Shown: positions 1 through 5,294 of the stretch, piece after piece
Numbering within the stretch: position 1 is the first letter of the stretch
Layout: each line of letters starts with the position of its first letter
Source: Bacteroidota bacterium
Lineage (GTDB): Bacteria; Bacteroidota; Bacteroidia; Bacteroidales; PXBB01
Direction: 5' to 3'
Assembly (NCBI GenBank): GCA_022708385.1
Contig: JAKIYU010000174.1
Location: 1 to 5,783 of the forward strand
DNA length: 5,783 bases
Notes under the pieces: generated by a model
The model's input: the letters and a program-made list of their open reading frames with translations, nothing else
The model's database searches: none
What the model was told of the DNA's origin: nothing
Program-made: the position numbers and the translations under genes

Positions 1-144
1 CCTAATGCAAGGTTATATTTTGAAAAAGCTCTGAGTTTGAGCGATAAGGATAAAAACCTTGTCAATGCTCTTTACGAAATAAATAAAGCTATGGGGGATA
101 CGGTGCAGGCTCAGTTTTACATGAAAAAACTTGGTTTGCGTTGA
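1..144 (+). CDS. C-terminal end of a TPR-repeat protein (partial)
   Basis: An open frame enters from the left edge in frame 1 and ends at a TGA at 142-144, giving 47 residues and no start inside the window. The visible part reads as helical repeat: NARLYFEKALSLS followed by LVNALYEINKAMGD and AQFYMKKLGL, which has the Y-x-x-A-L and small/aromatic spacing of tetratricopeptide repeats. TPR tails of this kind are protein-interaction scaffolds; the partner and the rest of the protein are out of view. It is the only gene on the + strand and converges on the ligase gene with 6 bp between the two stop codons. No terminator hairpin is visible in the gap. The frame and the stop are clear; the TPR call rests on pattern only. 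Confidence 0.7.
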   Translation, partial: PNARLYFEKALSLSDKDKNLVNALYEINKAMGDTVQAQFYMKKLGLR

Positions 145-150
145 GATATG

Positions 151-1842
151 TTATATGATTTTCCACTTTTTGCCCTCGTAACTTAAAATCCTTTCTTTAT
201 TTGTAGCCCTTCCCGGTTTGCCTGCCGAGCTTTTAATGAGCCAGCGCGGGGGCACCAAAAATACCTCCGAAACAGTAACATCTATGGCCATGACTGCTTT
301 TAATATATCCATCTTTAATTTCTGCCTTTCGTGCGTTTCTGTGAGTAGTGTCTCGGCAATAACACCTATAAGTTCGGTACCGGCCTCGTCGCTTTCGTAG
401 CCAAAGGCCACCACACGACCGGGAATGACGCCGGGCACAGCGCTTGCCGCATCTTCTATGTCTTCGGGATAGATATTCTTGCCGGCTGAAATGATAAGGT
501 CTTTTTTCCGGCCTATTATGTAATAATCACTGTCTTTTTCAAATCCAAGGTCGCCGCTCAGGTACCAGCCCTTATGCATAACAGCAGCCGTTTTTTCGGG
601 ATAGTTGCGGTAACCGTTGAAAAGGGAAAGCGACTTAACGGCAATTTCGCCTATGCTGGCGGGGGGCAGCTCTGCCCTGTTGCTATCTAAAACCTTTATT
701 TCGCATCCTTCAACCAGCCTGCCCGACGATACCCATATGCGCGATGTGGTGGGGTTATTATCAAAAAGCACCTGTCCTTTTTTGAGTGCTTCGGTGTTGA
801 GCGACACTTCTGCGGGTTTTTCTCCGGTGGGTGTTTGGATAACGGCCATGGTAGCCTCGGCCATGCCATAAATGCAGCCAAAAATATCTTTCCTTAAACC
901 GAATTTTTCAAACTTCTCCAGAAAGGCATCGTGACTCTTTTTTCGTATCATCTCACCTCCGTTTACAATCAGCCTGAGACTGTCCAGTCTCATCCCTTTT
1001 ATATCTTCTTCATTGATTTTATCCACCATAAGGTTAAAGGCAAAGTTGGCAAACCATGTGAGTGTGGCTTTTTCCCAGTGTACGGCCTCTATAAACAGCT
1101 CAGGAACCGTTACCCAGTCGAATGGGCTGATATGAATACTGGTTATGCCATACAGCATGGGCAGATGAAAAGCAGCCATAAGTCCCATATCGTGATAAAG
1201 TGGCAACCAGCTAACCACTTTGTCGGAAGCAAGGGGTTTAAGTGTTTTACGGTAGGCTGCAGCATGAGTGAGCAGCATTTTATGGGTTACCATTACGGGT
1301 TTCTGGAGTCCGGTAGTGCCCGATGAATGCTGCAACAGCAGAGGGGCGGTTTCTTCGGTAGCCGTATTGTAGCTGAAATTGCTGGGTACTGCACCATCTG
1401 TTGTAAAAGTAAGGGGAAACAAAAACCCTTTGATGGTGCTGGTGTTATTTTTAATCAGCGGTTCAAGGAGCGGCATGAGCTCGGTTTCGGTAAGCAGGTA
1501 GTCGAGGCCTGAGCGTTGGGCCATACCGGTTATACCCTGCCGGAATTTATCGGGGTGCAGACGCGGATTGGGGTAGGCAAGAACAGCCGGGATGGCTCCC
1601 AGTAACGATACGCCCATGTATAAAGGATAGAACAGCGGGTGGTGCCTGAGCATCAGCGCACACACATCGCCTTCTCGTATGCCTTTGTCTTTAAGTAACA
1701 TGGCAAAACAACATGCCTTGTTATATAAGGCCCCGAAAGTCCAACGCACCGGCTCTTTACCCGGTATCCAGTGAACAACAGCTTCGGCGTCGCCCCTTTC
1801 AAGGGCGTTATTGTGCCAGCAGTGCCAGAGGGTGTTGGGCAT
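151..1842 (-). CDS. Fatty acyl-AMP ligase-like adenylate-forming enzyme
   Basis: This 563-aa protein belongs to the ANL superfamily of adenylate-forming enzymes (acyl/aryl-CoA synthetases, NRPS adenylation domains, fatty acyl-AMP ligases). Motifs appear in order: ATP-binding loop SSGTTGLQKP at 173-182, SWLPLYHDMGL at 211-221 (the form typical of acyl-AMP ligases), YGMAEAT at 325-331, YLSGDLG at 427-433, GRKKDLIISAGKNIYPEDIE at 444-463 at the hinge, and the A10 motif SSAGKPGR at 538-545 with the likely catalytic Lys542. By family knowledge it activates a carboxylic acid, probably a fatty acid, with ATP to an acyl-AMP and passes it to an acyl carrier protein or CoA; the acceptor cannot be told from sequence. 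It is cytosolic, with no signal peptide or membrane segment. Length is normal for a stand-alone enzyme. ATG at 1840-1842 lies 5 bp after the preceding stop and has no Shine-Dalgarno site. No carrier protein, PKS or thioesterase is in view. It could instead be an acyl-CoA synthetase. Confidence 0.88.
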   Translation of the reverse strand: MPNTLWHCWHNNALERGDAEAVVHWIPGKEPVRWTFGALYNKACCFAMLLKDKGIREGDVCALMLRHHPLFYPLYMGVSLLGAIPAVLAYPNPRLHPDKFRQGITGMAQRSGLDYLLTETELMPLLEPLIKNNTSTIKGFLFPLTFTTDGAVPSNFSYNTATEETAPLLLQHSSGTTGLQKPVMVTHKMLLTHAAAYRKTLKPLASDKVVSWLPLYHDMGLMAAFHLPMLYGITSIHISPFDWVTVPELFIEAVHWEKATLTWFANFAFNLMVDKINEEDIKGMRLDSLRLIVNGGEMIRKKSHDAFLEKFEKFGLRKDIFGCIYGMAEATMAVIQTPTGEKPAEVSLNTEALKKGQVLFDNNPTTSRIWVSSGRLVEGCEIKVLDSNRAELPPASIGEIAVKSLSLFNGYRNYPEKTAAVMHKGWYLSGDLGFEKDSDYYIIGRKKDLIISAGKNIYPEDIEDAASAVPGVIPGRVVAFGYESDEAGTELIGVIAETLLTETHERQKLKMDILKAVMAIDVTVSEVFLVPPRWLIKSSAGKPGRATNKERILSYEGKKWKII

Positions 1843-1847
1843 ATTAA

Positions 1848-2522
1848 CTATTTTTCATAGACACCATCTCTTTGTTTGTCAATGACACCGCCTTCATAGC
1901 CGCAAACGCCCATCCGTGGCGAATTAACAACAGGCAAAGCCATGTCTTCATCGAAATCATCGCACTCCTCTGTGTGTATATGGGAGCATTTGGCGCAAAA
2001 TAAAGCATATTCTTCCATACAGCAAAAAGGACATATTACTACAGCAGGCACCTTACCGCAAATAGAGCACATAAGTTTCAGGGGTTCATTACGCGACAAC
2101 AAGGTTATTTTTTGGGGGGCCGTAATCTGGTACCTTTTCAGTGCTATAACATCGAGATAAGTGGTGTCGCCAAAATCATATTCATATAAAATTTTTAGGA
2201 GGGGCGACAGGACGTTGTCGAAGCTGTCAGCCATTTTAACTTTAAAATTCTTATGTGAAAAGCTGCTCAGATGCCCGCAACATTCGACCCAGATATCACG
2301 CAAAAACTTGTCGAGGTTTTTAAAAGTATCATTACCACTTACCAACAGGTGGAGGAACATTTCGCCTGATTCAATTTTTATATGCCAGGCACCGGTCCCT
2401 GTTGTTTTTTTCTCTTTTTCGAGCACTGTCAGATGCTCTGCAATGTGTTTTGTCATCTGTTGCTGTTTTATTTTTTCCTGGCAATAGATGCAGACGCCTT
2501 CCGATATTAATTCTTTATTCAT
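1848..2522 (-). CDS. Plasmid pRiA4b ORF-3 family protein with zinc-finger ends
   Basis: A 224-aa protein in three parts. Residues 11-30 form a C2H2-type finger (C11-x2-C14-x11-H26-x3-H30). Residues about 44-130 match the pRiA4b ORF-3 fold, with the signature LRDIWVECCGHLSSF at 74-88 and YEYDFGDT at 113-120. The tail is rich in Cys and His (C152, C155, C164, C167, C168, C176, C179, H181, H183, C187), likely one or two further zinc sites, and ends in the conserved-looking NSPRMGVCGYEGG at 200-212. The family is widespread on plasmids, near transposons and in Bacteroidota chromosomes; its biochemical role is not established, though zinc fingers suggest nucleic acid or protein binding. It sits 28 bp after the 114-aa gene and 5 bp before the ligase gene, so it is probably cotranscribed with them. 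The start is ATG at 2520-2522, and the finger begins right after it. Family assignment is good; function is unknown. Confidence 0.85.
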   Translation of the reverse strand: MNKELISEGVCIYCQEKIKQQQMTKHIAEHLTVLEKEKKTTGTGAWHIKIESGEMFLHLLVSGNDTFKNLDKFLRDIWVECCGHLSSFSHKNFKVKMADSFDNVLSPLLKILYEYDFGDTTYLDVIALKRYQITAPQKITLLSRNEPLKLMCSICGKVPAVVICPFCCMEEYALFCAKCSHIHTEECDDFDEDMALPVVNSPRMGVCGYEGGVIDKQRDGVYEK

Positions 2523-2550
2523 AAAAATGATTTAAAAATGGATGTTTAAT

Positions 2551-2895
2551 TTATTTGTATTCTTTGTCTAAGCTTGCCCATCTTAATACTGCCTGTTTGG
2601 CATCGTCCGAAAAGTTCTCAAGGTCAGCTTCGGTAATGATACTGTCGATAAGCAGCGAAGCCACTATCATCAGGTAGTTTGAGCCCCTGAGGTCGTTGTA
2701 ACGGCGGGTAATATGTTTGTCAAATTTTATTACACTGTCGTATAATTGCATGTATGCATCTCTGTCACTCAGGGAATTGCTTTTCCAATGCTGTAATATG
2801 CCGTCAAATTCCAGTAGTCCCGTACAATACTCAATTTGCAATCCTTTATTGATGATTTCTCGGGCTGTTTTTTTATCTTTTTTTGAAAGTTCCAT
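2551..2895 (-). CDS. Conserved-looking hypothetical protein, 114 aa
   Basis: I do not recognise a named domain. The protein is small, charged and apparently all-helical: MELSKKDKKTAREIINKGLQ forms a basic amphipathic start, followed by GLLEFDGILQHWKS, a central DAYMQLYDSVIKFDKHITRRYND with acidic/aromatic spacing, then LMIVASLLIDSIITEADL, FSDDAKQAVLRWASL and an EYK end. There is no signal peptide, membrane span or Cys cluster. I have a weak impression of similar short hypothetical proteins in Bacteroides-type genomes but cannot verify it. That it is a real gene is supported by position: ATG at 2893-2895 lies only 4 bp after the stop of the 182-aa gene, and the pRiA4b ORF-3 gene follows after 28 bp, all in one direction. 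Codon use resembles the flanking genes. The leader is AT-rich with no Shine-Dalgarno site. Role unknown; context suggests it acts with the zinc-module proteins beside it. Confidence 0.75.
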   Translation of the reverse strand: MELSKKDKKTAREIINKGLQIEYCTGLLEFDGILQHWKSNSLSDRDAYMQLYDSVIKFDKHITRRYNDLRGSNYLMIVASLLIDSIITEADLENFSDDAKQAVLRWASLDKEYK

Positions 2896-2899
2896 ATTT

Positions 2900-3448
2900 T
2901 TAAATTTTTGAAGGCATGTTGTAAACCATATCTATATGATTAGAAGTACTGTGCAACATGGAAAGCCAGGTGTTTATATGTGCTCTGTAATCATCGAGGT
3001 AGTCGGCATGGAGTTTTTTGGTAACCAGAGTTATAAGTCGTTTGAGCAGCAATGCCACCTTGTAATCGAAGACGGTAAAGCAGGTGCCAAGATATTTAGG
3101 TTCCCCTGCAAACGCTTCTTTAAGCACAAATACAAGCAAATCGGCTTCGAGATTTTTATTTTTACAAATTTTAGAAAATTCGTTGATACGTTTTATACAA
3201 TCGCTGAGCATTTTAGCCATGCGCAACTGGGGCGCCCTGCCTCTGTAAGATTTATAATACAGCCCATTTATATCTGTTTTTGCTTTATCGAACAAATCAA
3301 CTTCTCCCAGTTCTTTGTCCACATAGTTTACTGTTATATAATCGGCAAAAGGGGGAAATTTTGTGGCTGCTTTTAGTACCAGTTTTTCGAGCTCTTTATG
3401 GGGAAGAGTACTGATAGTGTTTTTGATTTTATCGTCTAATTTTGCCAT
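2900..3448 (-). CDS. Hypothetical protein, possibly DUF6155-like, 182 aa
   Basis: A soluble, helix-rich protein beginning MAKLDDKIKNTISTLPHKEL. The N-terminal pattern (a short basic helix, then LPHKELEKLVLKAA, then a long helix) resembles DUF6155 proteins of Bacteroidota, but I hold this loosely. Further helices include LRMAKMLSDCIKRINEFSKIC around 76-96 and YKVALLLKRLITLVTKKLHADY around 129-150. No enzyme motif or metal site is visible. The frame can be opened upstream at an ATG at 3470-3472, giving 190 aa, but that start overlaps the end of the SEC-C gene and adds an unremarkable MLFINKLI; the ATG at 3446-3448 leaves an 11-bp gap and an AT-rich leader typical of this phylum, so I chose it. 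The 114-aa gene starts 4 bp after this stop, implying translation as part of the same operon. A 14-bp palindrome (3456-3469) lies just upstream. Function unknown. Confidence 0.78.
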   Translation of the reverse strand: MAKLDDKIKNTISTLPHKELEKLVLKAATKFPPFADYITVNYVDKELGEVDLFDKAKTDINGLYYKSYRGRAPQLRMAKMLSDCIKRINEFSKICKNKNLEADLLVFVLKEAFAGEPKYLGTCFTVFDYKVALLLKRLITLVTKKLHADYLDDYRAHINTWLSMLHSTSNHIDMVYNMPSKI

Positions 3449-3455
3449 AATTAAT

Positions 3456-3469
3456 TTGTTTATAAACAA
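3456..3469. repeat. 14-bp perfect palindrome at a gene junction
   Basis: TTGTTTATAAACAA reads the same on both strands. It straddles the stop codon of the SEC-C gene (3460-3462) and ends 8 bp upstream of the preferred ATG of the 182-aa gene. It could be an operator or a short RNA hairpin affecting translation of the next gene, but in AT-rich DNA a palindrome this long can occur by chance, and no second copy was noticed in the window. Confidence 0.4.
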
Positions 3470-4830
3470 CATTTTTTATATTTCTTTCCGCTGCCACAGG
3501 GGCAGGGGTCGTTTCGTCCGACTTTAACTTCGGTATGCCTGAAAGGCTTTGCATCATAGTCGTCATAACCACCATCCTTTGCTTCATCGTTGTTATATCC
3601 CCACCAGGTATTAAGAATGTGGTCGTACAATTCTAAAATATTTAAAATTTCTTTTTTTTTCTCGAAGGCTGGTGGTTTATCGAAATCCGTTTCAATTTGT
3701 TTTAGAGAGCCGCATATACTTTCATTTACACGCCCCATTTCGAAGATTTGTTTAATAAGTGGTCGCAATTCGTGTAATTGGGCATCTAAGACATCCCATA
3801 TCAGCATTCCAAGGAAATCGGAATCAATAAGGTTGTCATCGCTTTTTGCAGTGATAAAGCACTCGAACACATTGGCAAATAGGGCAGAAATCTCGGTTTT
3901 TCTTTCGGGGTGGTGGTGTACAATTTGGCAGAGCGCTTCCGAAACAAGCGACTTACAATATGTTTCTATACCCGGTTTTTGAAGAAATGTACCCAATATC
4001 TGTGTTTGATGTTCGCCCATCTTAAATATACATTGCCATATTGTTTCGGTAAGATGTTCGCCCAACCAGAAATCTAAAAAATCAGAGTCATACGAAAGGA
4101 AATTTAAAACCGAAGGCAATGCTTTTTCAGCTTTTAATTCGCCGAGCAGCATTATGGCATGGACAACAAAAGTATGGGATTCTTCTTTCCACTCTTGTTT
4201 TTTAAAATAGCCGTAACGTCTAATGGCATCAGACAGCACTTCTTCAAGATCTTGCATAAAGGATTCCTGTGGCAAGCGAAGTAATTCGTTTAATTTTTCG
4301 TGTGTAATATCTATTCCATATTGGTACAGATACTGCATTTCGAAATGCTTGAATAAAGGGGGCTCGTTGAAATCGGTTTCCTGAGCTTGAAGCAAAACCA
4401 CAGGAATAATGGCTGCCTCACGTTCTTTTCTTAATTTTTCAGGAAAGTTTGCCAGTCTTAAAGGAAACAGAAATGTTTCGGCTGTTTCTGTATCGGGATG
4501 GTCGGGTGCTACTTCTTTCATGAATTCCAAGCGTTTTTCGGCATTTTCGAGGTCTTCAATTACAGCATAGTAACGGATAACCACTTTTAGAAAATTTGTT
4601 AATTCAGCCAGATGAAAGATATCGCGTTCGGGACAAAGTTTTTTTAACTCTAATTCAGCACCAAGGATCTCGGGCACTTTGTCAAATTTTTTTTGGTCAA
4701 TATACAGGTTGGCCATATTAATTTGCCCGAAAATATAGTTTGGGTGCTGTTCGAGTATCTGTTTGTTTGTTTCTTCAACCAGATCAATTTTCTTTTGTGA
4801 AAGGTATACAATAGATAAGAAGTTCTTCAA
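3460..4830 (-). CDS. TPR / DUF1186-like / SEC-C protein, frameshifted C-terminal part
   Basis: This frame encodes 456 residues if opened at the TTG at 4828-4830, but that codon is probably an internal Leu. No ATG or GTG lies between it and the upstream stop in this frame, and the natural sequence continues back as IIAYPDVPQLKNFL. Residues 1-115 look like TPR helices (NKQILEQHPNYIFGQINMANLYI, ADLYIDQKKF-type spacing, then ENAEKRLEFMKEVAPDHPDTE). Residues about 155-400 are helical repeats resembling DUF1186, including VVHAIMLLGELKAEKALPSVLNFL. The protein ends in a textbook SEC-C zinc motif: DPCPCGSGKKYKKCC, with C443, C445, C454 and C455. SEC-C is known from the SecA tail, where it binds zinc and SecB, and as a stand-alone module in many uncharacterised proteins; here it suggests a zinc-dependent binding role, not SecA activity. 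The 182-aa gene follows after 11 bp. A nine-A tract (minus strand, 3652-3660) encodes part of EKKKE and is a possible slippage site. Confidence 0.8.
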   Translation of the reverse strand: MKNFLSIVYLSQKKIDLVEETNKQILEQHPNYIFGQINMANLYIDQKKFDKVPEILGAELELKKLCPERDIFHLAELTNFLKVVIRYYAVIEDLENAEKRLEFMKEVAPDHPDTETAETFLFPLRLANFPEKLRKEREAAIIPVVLLQAQETDFNEPPLFKHFEMQYLYQYGIDITHEKLNELLRLPQESFMQDLEEVLSDAIRRYGYFKKQEWKEESHTFVVHAIMLLGELKAEKALPSVLNFLSYDSDFLDFWLGEHLTETIWQCIFKMGEHQTQILGTFLQKPGIETYCKSLVSEALCQIVHHHPERKTEISALFANVFECFITAKSDDNLIDSDFLGMLIWDVLDAQLHELRPLIKQIFEMGRVNESICGSLKQIETDFDKPPAFEKKKEILNILELYDHILNTWWGYNNDEAKDGGYDDYDAKPFRHTEVKVGRNDPCPCGSGKKYKKCCL

Positions 4831-4900
4831 TTGGGGAACATCCGGATACGCAATTATAAGTTGTTCTTCAATTGCGTATCCGGATACGCAATTATAAGTT
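4822..4900. repeat. Tandem duplication, 41-bp and 38-bp copies, frameshifting
   Basis: Copy A is 4822-4862 (41 bp) and copy B is 4863-4900 (38 bp), directly abutting. Both begin GTTCTTCAATTG and both end with the same 23 bases (ATCCGGATACGC followed by AATTATAAGTT); between these, A has GGGAAC and B has CGT. The identical block, including flanking matches, is 26 bp (4840-4865 and 4878-4903). Copy A in the minus-strand gene reads AYPDVPQLKN, copy B reads AYPDTQLKN. On the minus strand the breakpoint shows a 3-base AAC microhomology, consistent with replication slippage. Because the added length leaves a remainder of two bases, the downstream reading frame is lost. Confidence 0.95.
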
Positions 4901-5072
4901 GTTTGATTTTATCAACAATTTTCTTATTCTTTGGGCTTCTGCACTCGAAATAGAGCTTGTCTATTTGTTTCTGAAGTTGTGGCGTAATACCATAGCGTTT
5001 CCGGTTCATTTCCGGGTCGGTAGTGATATTGTAGCCGTTAAAAGTATAATAATCTTTGTAATGTTCTTCCAT
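4854..5072 (-). CDS. N-terminal fragment of the split TPR/SEC-C protein, 72 aa
   Basis: Starts at ATG 5070-5072 with MEEHYKDYYTFNGYNITTDP, continues with MNRKRYGITPQLQKQIDKLYFECRS and a TPR-like helix IVDKIKQLIIAYPD (residues 52-65), then ends in TQLKNNL and a TAA at 4854-4856. Residues up to 65 are the normal start of the full-length protein; the last seven come from the duplicated DNA and lead into a premature stop. The leader upstream (AACATTTTATT just before the ATG) is AT-rich with no Shine-Dalgarno site, as usual in Bacteroidota. The fragment lacks the DUF1186-like and SEC-C portions and is unlikely to function alone. It could be annotated as an independent small hypothetical protein, but its exact continuity with the downstream frame argues against that. 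Confidence 0.75.
   Translation of the reverse strand: MEEHYKDYYTFNGYNITTDPEMNRKRYGITPQLQKQIDKLYFECRSPKNKKIVDKIKQLIIAYPDTQLKNNL
4870..4893. repeat. Perfect 24-bp palindrome inside duplicated copy B
   Basis: The half-site AATTGCGTATCC is followed directly by its exact reverse complement, centred between 4881 and 4882. Copy A has only the imperfect version: outer arms AATTG/CAATT and the core ATCCGGAT match, while the middle has GGGAAC facing ACG. The palindrome would form a hairpin with almost no loop in single-stranded DNA or RNA, and it lies in coding sequence just before the premature stop. Confidence 0.95.
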
Positions 5073-5130
5073 AATAAAATGTTGTGTTATTTATTTTTGG
5101 TTTTGGCGGTTTTTAATAAAGGTGAGTTCT

Positions 5131-5164
5131 AAAAATTAGTTTTTTTATTTTTTTTCAGACACAA
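5131..5164 (-). promoter_or_regulatory. Weak candidate Bacteroidota-type promoter for the leftward operon
   Basis: On the minus strand a TTG (5164-5162) is followed after 23 bp by TAATTTTT (5138-5131), which differs by one base from the TAnnTTTG -7 box of Bacteroidota; spacing is at the long end of that reported for Flavobacterium promoters. It would give a leader of about 50 bases before the ATG at 5072. In DNA this AT-rich such matches are expected by chance, so this is only a candidate. Confidence 0.2.
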
Positions 5165-5195
5165 ATCAGAACCCTTTTAAATCTGTGCTGAAAAA
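5151..5195. repeat. Imperfect inverted repeat (hairpin) in the spacer
   Basis: Left arm TTTTTCAGACACAAAT (5151-5166) pairs with right arm ATCTGTGCTGAAAAA (5181-5195): about 14 pairs with one bulged A and one mismatch, around a 14-base loop. Read on either strand, the stem begins with T's and ends with A's, the reverse of an intrinsic terminator. It may be an operator, an insertion-sequence end, or part of the upstream region of the operon; no function can be assigned. Confidence 0.5.
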
Positions 5196-5271
5196 GTAAA
5201 CAATTATACAATTATTTTTTTAATTCATATACAAAAAATCAATTTATTTTTTATTATTTTTAACAATTCGC

Positions 5272-5294
5272 AACTAACTAACTAACTAACTAAC
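5272..5294. repeat. Tetranucleotide repeat (AACT)n, 5.75 copies
   Basis: Five perfect AACT units followed by AAC make 23 bp of simple-sequence repeat, ending 6 bp from the transposase stop at 5301-5303 and about 200 bp upstream of the operon's first ATG. On another register the unit is CTAA. Such tracts change length by slippage. It is outside any credible coding frame, so an effect on reading frame is not expected. Confidence 0.93.

Larger units (their letters stand above)
151..5072 (-). other. Probable leftward operon
   Basis: Five genes on the minus strand follow each other with gaps of 11, 4, 28 and 5 bp and no terminator-like hairpin between them: the split SEC-C gene, the 182-aa and 114-aa unknowns, the pRiA4b ORF-3 gene and the adenylating enzyme. 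Sharing one transcript is inferred from spacing. The adenylating enzyme is less certain as a functional partner because its base composition is higher in G+C (28 of 60 bases at 1081-1140 against 22 of 60 at 4741-4800). Confidence 0.6.
3460..5072 (-). pseudogene. Single TPR/DUF1186-like/SEC-C gene split by tandem duplication
   Basis: The 72-aa frame at 4854-5072 and the 456-aa frame at 3460-4830 are the two halves of one gene. Removing one copy of the duplication at 4822-4900 (38 or 41 bp, both two more than a multiple of three) joins them without loss: the first 65 residues up to IIAYPD, then VPQ, then LKNFLSIVYL and onward to the SEC-C tail, about 524 aa in all. From memory, related Bacteroidota proteins carry this same order of an N-terminal segment with YGxxPxLQK, a YPxVPQLKNxLS stretch, TPR, DUF1186-like helices and SEC-C. 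As the sequence stands, ribosomes starting at 5072 would stop at 4854. Either the gene is inactive, the state is switchable by copy number, or the read consensus is wrong. If genuine, downstream genes in the operon might also be affected through polarity. Confidence 0.75.

Noticed and set aside
931..1326. 131-aa open frame on the + strand
   Set aside because: It lies antisense to the well-supported adenylating enzyme, has no family resemblance and is Cys/His-scattered as expected for a shadow frame.
2936..3376. 146-aa open frame on the + strand
   Set aside because: It is opposite the 182-aa gene, which fits the operon; the translation has no recognisable domain and the start has no plausible leader.
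3449..3472. Earlier start (ATG 3470-3472) for the 182-aa gene
   Set aside because: It would overlap the SEC-C coding end by 13 bases and add MLFINKLI without any domain; ATG 3446-3448 gives a clean 11-bp gap and an AT-rich leader.
3652..3660. Nine-base homopolymer in the SEC-C gene as a frameshift site
   Set aside because: The frame reads through it correctly (EKKKE), so there is no present disruption; it is only a potential slippage site.
3590..3982. 130-aa open frame on the + strand
   Set aside because: It is antisense to the DUF1186-like/SEC-C region, low-complexity in Ser and Ile, with no motif.
4822..4900. Short CRISPR-like array
   Set aside because: Only two copies, directly abutting with no spacers, and they lie in coding sequence.
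4854..4911. Programmed ribosomal frameshift joining the 72-aa and 456-aa frames
   Set aside because: The two frames overlap here, but no convincing slippery heptamer was seen, and the overlap is fully explained by the duplication. A shift would also duplicate about a dozen residues in the product.
5151..5195. Intrinsic transcription terminator for the transposase
   Set aside because: On the transcribed strand the stem is preceded by T's and followed by A's, the reverse of a terminator, and the stem is AT-rich.
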